Assembly: GCF_022348165.1 (NCBI RefSeq)
Contig: NZ_JAKRFI010000007.1
Location: 124,001 to 188,000, forward strand
Length of the DNA: 64,000 nt
DNA from: Halomonas sp. McH1-25
GTDB lineage: Bacteria > Pseudomonadota > Gammaproteobacteria > Pseudomonadales > Halomonadaceae
Reading direction: 5' to 3'
Position numbers and translations under genes: made by a program. The notes beneath the pieces were generated by a model. The model was not told where the DNA came from, did not search any database, and saw only the letters and a list, made by a program, of their open reading frames with translations. The first letter of the stretch is position 1, and each line of letters starts with the position of its first letter. This document shows, piece after piece, positions 58,118-64,000 of the stretch.

Positions 58118-59431
58118 TTGGATACGCGCTTCCCCTTCGTCGACTGGTTCCGCAACTCCTCGCCGTACATCAACGCCCACCGCGGTCGCACCTTCGTCAT
58201 CCTGATCGAGGGCGAGGCCATGGCCAATGGACGCGGCGACCAACTGACCCAGGACTTGGCCCTGTTGCAGACCCTGGGCGTGCGCGTCGTGGTGGTCTAC
58301 GGTATCCGCCCGCAGGTCAATCGCGTGCTGGAAGAGGAAGGTGTCGTGGTGCAGCGCCACGCCGGGCGCTGGGTCGCCGACGCCGCCATCATGCGTTGCG
58401 TCGAACGGGTCGCCGCCGAGCAGCGTCTGTGGCTGGAGGCGCGACTGTCGCTGGGCTTGCCCAATACGCCATTGCACGGGGTCGAAGTGACAGTGGTGTC
58501 GGGCAACCTGGTCATGGCCAAGCCGTTGGGCGTGCGCGATGGCATCGACTACGACCGCAGCGGTGAAGTGCGGCGGGTCCGCGCGCAGGCCATCGAGTCG
58601 CTGCTCGATCGTGGCACGCTGGTGGCCTTGCCGCCGCTGGGGTTTTCCAGCACCGGCGAGGTCTTCGACCTGAACGCTTCCGATGTCGCCCAGCATGCGG
58701 CGATCGCGCTCAAGGCCGACAAGCTGATCCTGCTCGGCGAAGCTCAGGGCCTGCACGACGTGAGCGGCCAGCTGCAGCGCCAGTTGACCCCGGCCGAGGC
58801 CGAGCCGCTACTGCGCGATGCCGACCCGGGCAGCGAGCTGGCACGTCACCTCAGTGCCGCCTGCGAGGCGGCGCGACATGGCGTGGGGCGCACCCACCTG
58901 CTCAGTTGGCACGATCACGATGCATTGCTCGGCGAGCTGTTCACCCGCGACGGGGTGGGCACGATGATCACCCAGCACCGCTACGAACAGCTGCGGCCGG
59001 CCGAACTCAGCGACGTGGCAGGCCTGCTGGAGCTGCTGCGCCCCCTCGAAGAGCGCGGCATGCTGATCGAGCGCTCGCGCGAGCGTCTCGAGCACCAGAT
59101 CGATGACTACATCGTCATCGACCGCGACGGCATGATCGTCGGCTGTGCGGCGTTGCACCCGTTTCCCGAGGCGCAAATGGGCGAGCTGGCCTGTGTGGCG
59201 GTGCATGTCGACTACCGGGGCGGTTCGCGCGGTGCGCTGCTGCTCGCCGAGGTCGAGCGTCGCGCACGCCGGCAGGGGCTGACGTCGATGTTTGCGCTGA
59301 CCACCCACACGGCGCACTGGTTCTTCGAACACGGCTTCGGTCTGTCCACTATCGACGTGCTGCCACCGCTCAAGCGCGACGCTTACAACCACGCCCGCAA
59401 GTCGAAGGTCCTGCTCAAGACCCTTGCCTGA
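58118..59431 (+). CDS. argA: amino-acid N-acetyltransferase (N-acetylglutamate synthase)
   Basis: First committed enzyme of arginine synthesis, feedback-inhibited by arginine. 437 residues: N-terminal amino-acid-kinase-like domain (RTFVILIEGEA, VVVVYGIRPQ) which binds arginine but lacks kinase activity, and a C-terminal GNAT acetyltransferase domain (about 290-437, with GELACVAVHVDYRGGSRGALLLAEVE). The TTG at 58118 has GGAG 8 bases upstream; a GTG at 58109 lies closer to the promoter side without a site, so the start is a choice between them. Upstream of an intergenic region with the sigma54-type RNA. Confidence 0.95.
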   Translation: MDTRFPFVDWFRNSSPYINAHRGRTFVILIEGEAMANGRGDQLTQDLALLQTLGVRVVVVYGIRPQVNRVLEEEGVVVQRHAGRWVADAAIMRCVERVAAEQRLWLEARLSLGLPNTPLHGVEVTVVSGNLVMAKPLGVRDGIDYDRSGEVRRVRAQAIESLLDRGTLVALPPLGFSSTGEVFDLNASDVAQHAAIALKADKLILLGEAQGLHDVSGQLQRQLTPAEAEPLLRDADPGSELARHLSAACEAARHGVGRTHLLSWHDHDALLGELFTRDGVGTMITQHRYEQLRPAELSDVAGLLELLRPLEERGMLIERSRERLEHQIDDYIVIDRDGMIVGCAALHPFPEAQMGELACVAVHVDYRGGSRGALLLAEVERRARRQGLTSMFALTTHTAHWFFEHGFGLSTIDVLPPLKRDAYNHARKSKVLLKTLA

Positions 59432-59489
59432 GTCGCTCGCCTGTGCGGCATGGCCCACTGTCGCCGCCTTTCTCGGTCATTGACCTCGT

Positions 59490-59507
59490 TGTCGCTAATC
59501 CAGTACA
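59490..59507. promoter_or_regulatory. GlrR-type box 1
   Basis: TGTC-N10-TACA, one mismatch to the GlrR (QseF) site TGTC-N10-GACA known from enterobacterial glmY promoters. It lies about 175 bases upstream of the sigma54 promoter at 59680. Confidence 0.5.
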
Positions 59508-59554
59508 CGCTAATTGGCTGATCTGCTTGGCTATTTTAGTTTTTTCTCAATATG

Positions 59555-59572
59555 TGTCGGTAAGCGGCGACG
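59555..59572. promoter_or_regulatory. GlrR-type box 2
   Basis: TGTC-N10-GACG, again one mismatch to TGTC-N10-GACA. It lies about 110 bases upstream of the sigma54 promoter, a usual distance for an enhancer-type site. glrR is 2.8 kb downstream. Confidence 0.55.
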
Positions 59573-59626
59573 AAAAAAGCCATATGCATGCCCGTTTTTC
59601 GCCTCATGCCCGAGTTGCAGGTAACC

Positions 59627-59642
59627 TGGCATAAAAGTAGCT
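59627..59642 (+). promoter_or_regulatory. weaker sigma54-like element
   Basis: TGGCA with GG at 59628-59629 and GC at 59640-59641, the 12-base step of a -24/-12 promoter, but poor in the -12 region (TAGCT). It may be a fortuitous match or a second start. Confidence 0.3.
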
Positions 59643-59679
59643 TTCGTAAACTACTGTTTTTTAATGGGTATATGGAAGC

Positions 59680-59697
59680 TTGGCACGCCTATCGCAA
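59680..59697 (+). promoter_or_regulatory. sigma54 promoter of the intergenic RNA
   Basis: TTGGCACG-CCTA-TCGCAA. The -24 element is a perfect match and the -12 element differs by one base (TCGCA for TTGCA). GG at 59682-59683 and GC at 59694-59695 have the exact 12-base step. Transcription should start near 59707. Confidence 0.8.
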
Positions 59698-59706
59698 TAG
59701 TTAGGA

Positions 59707-60161
59707 CGTGAGCAAGCGGGAAGCGGTTCAAACGGCTCGAGCCACTTCCCGACTGTGCAGGCAAAGAAGTCCCATACGTTACGTGTGCCGACCTCGATCC
59801 TGCCAGTAGCGTCTGCTCCACGCGATGTGTGACTTAGGTTGCGATGAGACAGGTACGGCCTGGCGGCAAGGAGAGTACCTAAGGGCAAGGACGCCCCGGC
59901 AAGGATGCCACCACCCCCTTCGGGGGGACCCATTGCGATGCGACGCCAAGGCGGCGCATCCACAGGACGAAGCCGGCGGTGCGACCGCCACAGGTGAAAT
60001 CGCCAGTCCCTGGAAGATGTCGACGCGATTTCATGGCTTCGGGGCCTTCAGGGCCCGATCTGAGCGCTCATGCCGTCTGTCCAGGCAGACCCCAGCGAGA
60101 GCTCACTTGACCCTTCAGTTCCCTGCGTACCTTGGGCCGGCTATGCCGGCCCTCTTTTTTT
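59707..60161 (+). ncRNA. sigma54-dependent RNA with CsrA-type GGA hairpins
   Basis: A predicted untranslated RNA of about 455 nt between argA and glrK. It starts at a near-consensus sigma54 promoter with two GlrR-type boxes upstream, and ends in a strong intrinsic terminator. Three GGA motifs lie in or beside hairpin loops: AGGTAC/GTACCT at 59851-59880 with AAGGAG, GGGC/GCCC at 59883-59896 with loop AAGGAC, and GGC/GCC at 59898-59909 with loop AAGGAT. The last two are CsrA-type sites; CACAGGACG at 59961-59969 is another. Its position upstream of glrK is that of GlmY in enterobacteria, but it has no visible likeness to GlmY. Short frames across it run past the terminator and show no family. 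It could be a CsrA decoy, a GlmY analogue, or another regulator. Confidence 0.72.
60134..60161 (+). terminator. intrinsic terminator of the intergenic RNA
   Basis: GGGCCGGC (60134-60141) and GCCGGCCC (60145-60152) form a perfect 8-bp stem with a TAT loop, followed by TCTTTTTTT. Confidence 0.92.
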
Positions 60162-60200
60162 ACTGCAGGTTTTTGTAACGTAGGACGCCATTCATAGGGC

Positions 60201-60227
60201 TTGGGACGGCGATAACTCTGTTATGCT
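60201..60227 (+). promoter_or_regulatory. candidate glrK promoter
   Basis: TTGGGA (60201-60206) and TATGCT (60222-60227) with a 15-base spacer. If used, transcription starts near 60234, which would leave too short a leader for the ATG at 60241 and supports the start at 60277. Confidence 0.35.
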
Positions 60228-60276
60228 GTGCGGATAGGACATGACGCTTACCTTCTTCCTGCATAGAACCGTTATC

Positions 60277-61782
60277 ATGACCTCCCAGGTCTCACGCCGC
60301 TGGCGCCCAAGATCTCTACTGCAACTGGTCCTGCTGGCCTTTCTCGTGGTGATGTTGCCCATCGCCGTGCTGATGTTCCAGGCGGGGCAGGCCCTATCGG
60401 AACTCTCGATCCTGGCGGATATCAGTGCCCGCCAGGCGGTGGAGCAGACCCGCCGTGCGCGGGAGCTTTCCAACCTGGCGCTGGAAATGGAGCGTAGTGC
60501 ACGGCAGTATGCCGTGGTCGAACAGCCGGGGTTGATGGATATCTTCTCGGCCAAGCTGGGCGAGTTCGCCACGCTGCTCGATGCCCAGCGGCGCCTGCTG
60601 CCGGACAACCAGGATATTCGCGCCCTGCAGGGGCAACTGCAGTCGTTCTCCGACCTGCCGACGCTGACGGCCGCAGAGATCGCTGAGCGTCTCGATGAGT
60701 TCACCAGCTTCGCCGAGCGGACCAGCGCCGTGCGCGATGCCACCAACCTGTATATCGACAACCGTATCGAGGGCATCAGCGCGCAGGCCAGCGAGGTGCG
60801 TCAACGCTTATGGCTGCAGACCGCCGCTCTGGTCTCCGCCAGTCTGGCACTGATGCTGCTGTTTACCTGGCTGATCATCCGCCCGATTCGCCAGATCGAG
60901 CGTCGCATTCTCAACCTCGGCACGGGTGTGGAGCCGGCCTCCGCACAGCTCATCCAGGGGCCGGCGGAACTGGTCAATCTCGGTGAGCGCATCGACTGGC
61001 TGTCGGCTCGTCTGGCCGAGCTCGAAGCGCAGAAACAGCAATTCCTGCGTCACATGTCGCATGAGCTCAAGACGCCATTGGCCAGTGTGCGTGAAGGCAC
61101 CTCGCTGCTTTCCGACGGTGTGGCCGGCGAGCTGTCGCCGCGTCAGCTCGAAATCGTCGAGCTGATCGACAACAGCGGGCTGGAACTGCAGCGCCTGATC
61201 GAACAGCTGCTCGACTACAACCTGTTGCAGCACAACCAGGTGGTCAATAATGACCTGTTCGACGTGTCGATACTGATTCAGGACGTTCTCAACAAGCACC
61301 GCCTGGCGCTGGACAAGAAGGGCATGCAGGTATCGGTGTCCGCGTTGCCCATCGACTGGAGCGCGGATCGCGACCGCACGGCGCGTATCGTCGACAACCT
61401 GGTCTCCAACGCCATCGCTTATGGCGAAGACGGGGGGCAGCTCGAGCTGCGTGCCTATCACCGGGGGCCCACGCTGGCGATCGAAGTGGCCAATAGCGGC
61501 GAGCCGATCGATGCGGCCGACCAGGAGCGCCTGTTCGAAGCGTTCTATCAGGGACGTGCACGCCGCAAGGGGGCGATCAAAGGCTCGGGCATCGGCCTGT
61601 CGGTTGCCGCGGACTGCGCACGGGCCCAGCATGGCCAACTCACGCTGGTCGACGACCCTGCCATGGCAGTGTGTTTCCGCCTGACCTTGCCATGGAGCGG
61701 CGACAGTGTCAGCGATAACGATAAATGGCTAGAACATAGCATGCCGACATTAAGTTCGGACCGTACCGACGCAAGGAACTGA
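60277..61782 (+). CDS. glrK: sensor histidine kinase GlrK (QseE)
   Basis: Membrane sensor kinase of the GlrK-QseG-GlrR system, 501 residues. First membrane helix at about 14-37, periplasmic helical domain (about 38-180), second helix (about 188-208), HAMP region, then the H-box HMSHELKTPLAS with phospho-acceptor His262, and an HATPase domain (NLVSNAIAYGEDGG, GSGIGLSVA). ATG at 60277 is chosen because it matches the length of the cytosolic N-terminus and fits the promoter; an in-frame ATG at 60241 would add 12 residues. In E. coli it senses envelope or cell-wall related signals. The order glrK, lipoprotein, glrR matches E. coli. Confidence 0.92.
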   Translation: MTSQVSRRWRPRSLLQLVLLAFLVVMLPIAVLMFQAGQALSELSILADISARQAVEQTRRARELSNLALEMERSARQYAVVEQPGLMDIFSAKLGEFATLLDAQRRLLPDNQDIRALQGQLQSFSDLPTLTAAEIAERLDEFTSFAERTSAVRDATNLYIDNRIEGISAQASEVRQRLWLQTAALVSASLALMLLFTWLIIRPIRQIERRILNLGTGVEPASAQLIQGPAELVNLGERIDWLSARLAELEAQKQQFLRHMSHELKTPLASVREGTSLLSDGVAGELSPRQLEIVELIDNSGLELQRLIEQLLDYNLLQHNQVVNNDLFDVSILIQDVLNKHRLALDKKGMQVSVSALPIDWSADRDRTARIVDNLVSNAIAYGEDGGQLELRAYHRGPTLAIEVANSGEPIDAADQERLFEAFYQGRARRKGAIKGSGIGLSVAADCARAQHGQLTLVDDPAMAVCFRLTLPWSGDSVSDNDKWLEHSMPTLSSDRTDARN

Positions 61783-61784
61783 AC

Positions 61785-62315
61785 ATGAAGACATTGCCTC
61801 TACTGGCCAGCCTGCTGGCCATTTCGCTTTTGGCGGGGTGTCAGGCCCTCAACCCGTCGGCTAACGATCCCTTCGACATGGCGTCGTCGGATTGCCTGTC
61901 CGACGTTCCCGACTTGCAGGACACTGCGTGTCTGCTCGAGTCCTGGGTCGATTTCGGCCTGGCCGCCCAGCGCGCAGACGACGCTTGGCGCGAGCGGACC
62001 CTCGAGCGTGTCGAGGGCGAGCTGGCCAGCGAACGTCTGGCGCGTGCCGTGGTCTACTCGTGGGACGATTCCAGTCATTGGGACGACGCTGCGGAGCTGT
62101 TCAAGGCCGACCTGGCATTGGCGCCGAGCCGCCTTCAGCCGCTGCTGCGTCAATGGCTGAATGGCTTGGAGGCCCGCCGCGAGCTGGCCAGCCGGGTCGA
62201 TCAAAGCGAGGCCGCTCGCCGACAGGTCACGCGCGAGCGTGACGAGCTGGCCCAGAAGCTCGACGCATTGACCGAAATCGAACAAAGCATCAATTTGCGC
62301 AACCAATCCCCCTGA
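61785..62315 (+). CDS. qseG: QseG-type lipoprotein
   Basis: 176-residue lipoprotein with signal peptide and lipobox LLAGC, Cys19 being the modified residue. The rest is helical with a coiled-coil C-terminus (RRQVTRERDELAQKLDALTEIEQ). In E. coli QseG is an outer-membrane lipoprotein that binds and activates the kinase QseE/GlrK. It begins 2 bases after glrK. The call rests on position, lipobox and helical content; overall similarity to E. coli QseG is weak. Confidence 0.78.
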   Translation: MKTLPLLASLLAISLLAGCQALNPSANDPFDMASSDCLSDVPDLQDTACLLESWVDFGLAAQRADDAWRERTLERVEGELASERLARAVVYSWDDSSHWDDAAELFKADLALAPSRLQPLLRQWLNGLEARRELASRVDQSEAARRQVTRERDELAQKLDALTEIEQSINLRNQSP

Positions 62316-62359
62316 CGCAGTCCGTGGGGAGTAACGCCAGTGCGCCTAGGAGTCGAAAC

Positions 62360-63718
<1,359 letters not shown>

Positions 63719-63812
63719 GACGATACCCTCAGGCCCGGCCCGGACTGGCGGGCTCGAAGTTCCCGGGGAATCTTCTCTATAGTGAATAGGGAGCGCACGA
63801 CAAGGAGGTAGT

Positions 63813-64000
63813 ATGTCAGCACGTACAGGAATGCGAGGTATCGGTCTGGGAGCGGCACTGCTCATGATGACCACCACGGCATCCGCCGGGACGGCCATGG
63901 CCATCGAGAGAACGCCCAGGGACGACCAACCGCTGGTCGAGGAATGCCGCCAGCTCGCCATGGAGCATTCAGGCCATGATCTGGAGCACAAGGAGATCAA
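63813..64000 (+). CDS. small exported protein, cut off by the window end
   Basis: The frame starts at ATG 63813 with a near-perfect AAGGAGGT ribosome site 5 bases upstream and runs off the end after 62 codons. A hydrophobic N-terminal segment with AMA-type cleavage region (TASAGTAMA) suggests a signal peptide. The mature part visible (IERTPRDDQPLVEECRQLAMEHSGHDLEH) has no recognised family. TATAGT at 63778-63783 is a -10 candidate, beside a TTCCC-GGGAA palindrome at 63760-63770. Nothing is known of its role. Confidence 0.75.
   Translation, partial: MSARTGMRGIGLGAALLMMTTTASAGTAMAIERTPRDDQPLVEECRQLAMEHSGHDLEHKEI

Noticed and set aside
59707..60161. RNase P RNA, 6S RNA, tmRNA, GlmY or CrcZ as identity of the RNA before glrK
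   Set aside because: None of the signature segments are present (no GAGGAAAGTCC for RNase P, no tmRNA tag, no CA-rich AANAANAA repeats for CrcZ, no likeness to GlmY sequence).
59825..60178. A 117-residue open frame inside the intergenic RNA
   Set aside because: It runs through the terminator hairpin, has no ribosome site and no recognisable motifs.

Overview
The window is about 64 kb of GC-rich chromosome that is almost entirely core genes. Gene content and order point to a gammaproteobacterium of the Halomonas/Chromohalobacter type (Halomonadaceae). The evidence is a Pseudomonas-like mutS-fdxA neighbourhood, an Escherichia-like recA-recX-alaS-csrA-tRNA-Ser-tRNA-Arg block, system I cytochrome c maturation, a sodium-pumping oxaloacetate decarboxylase, and single-locus kdpFABC-DE. 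The genus is inferred from gene content only. I saw no insertion sequence, prophage or CRISPR array.

Layout: 1-9.6 kb holds the 3' part of eno, a CsrA/RsmA-titrating small RNA that appears unlabelled (about 1467-1716), fdxA, mutS, a large AsmA-family protein with internal repeats, and pncC. 9.6-16.6 kb is the recA block: recA with a perfect SOS box, recX, alaS, lysC, csrA, and tRNA-Ser(GCT) plus two identical tRNA-Arg(ACG). 16.6-22.4 kb has dusC, oadGAB, a YigZ-type protein and a LexA-like S24 peptidase without a DNA-binding domain. 22.6-29.6 kb is a complete ccmABCDEFGHI operon, followed 2 bases later by smc, then zipA, ligA and a YheU-type gene to 37.2 kb. 37.2-41.2 kb is a 2-hydroxycarboxylate transporter divergent from a CitA/CitB-type two-component system; with oadGAB it suggests citrate or malate use through oxaloacetate. 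41.2-46.0 kb has mnmC, a yciI-type gene, yciB, a PHP-domain nuclease and a YciO-type gene. 46.0-54.1 kb is kdpFABCDE, preceded by a voltage-gated type K+ channel gene with a zinc ribbon and a CYTH-domain triphosphatase gene. 55.9-58.0 kb has a PhoU-like regulator and a Pit phosphate transporter, then argA. 59.4-63.7 kb holds a regulatory region and noncoding RNA, then glrK, a QseG-type lipoprotein gene and glrR. The window ends inside a small exported-protein gene.

The most interesting material is noncoding. Two RNAs carry arrays of GGA motifs, several in hairpin loops, the hallmark of RNAs that titrate CsrA; csrA itself is in the window. The first has a GacA/UvrY-type box and sits where rsmZ sits in Pseudomonas. 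The second lies where enterobacteria keep GlmY, just upstream of glrK, and has a near-consensus sigma54 promoter plus two upstream TGTC-N10-GACA-like boxes of the kind bound by GlrR. The glrR product has the GAFTGA sigma54-contact motif. Together this suggests the GlrKR system drives a CsrA-type decoy RNA, which to my knowledge is not a described arrangement. Other signals are a cluster of three consensus DnaA boxes downstream of no obvious origin, a leader hairpin that closes on the kdpF start codon, an 11-bp-periodic Pho-like array before the phosphate genes, and a strong terminator between the PhoU-like gene and pit.
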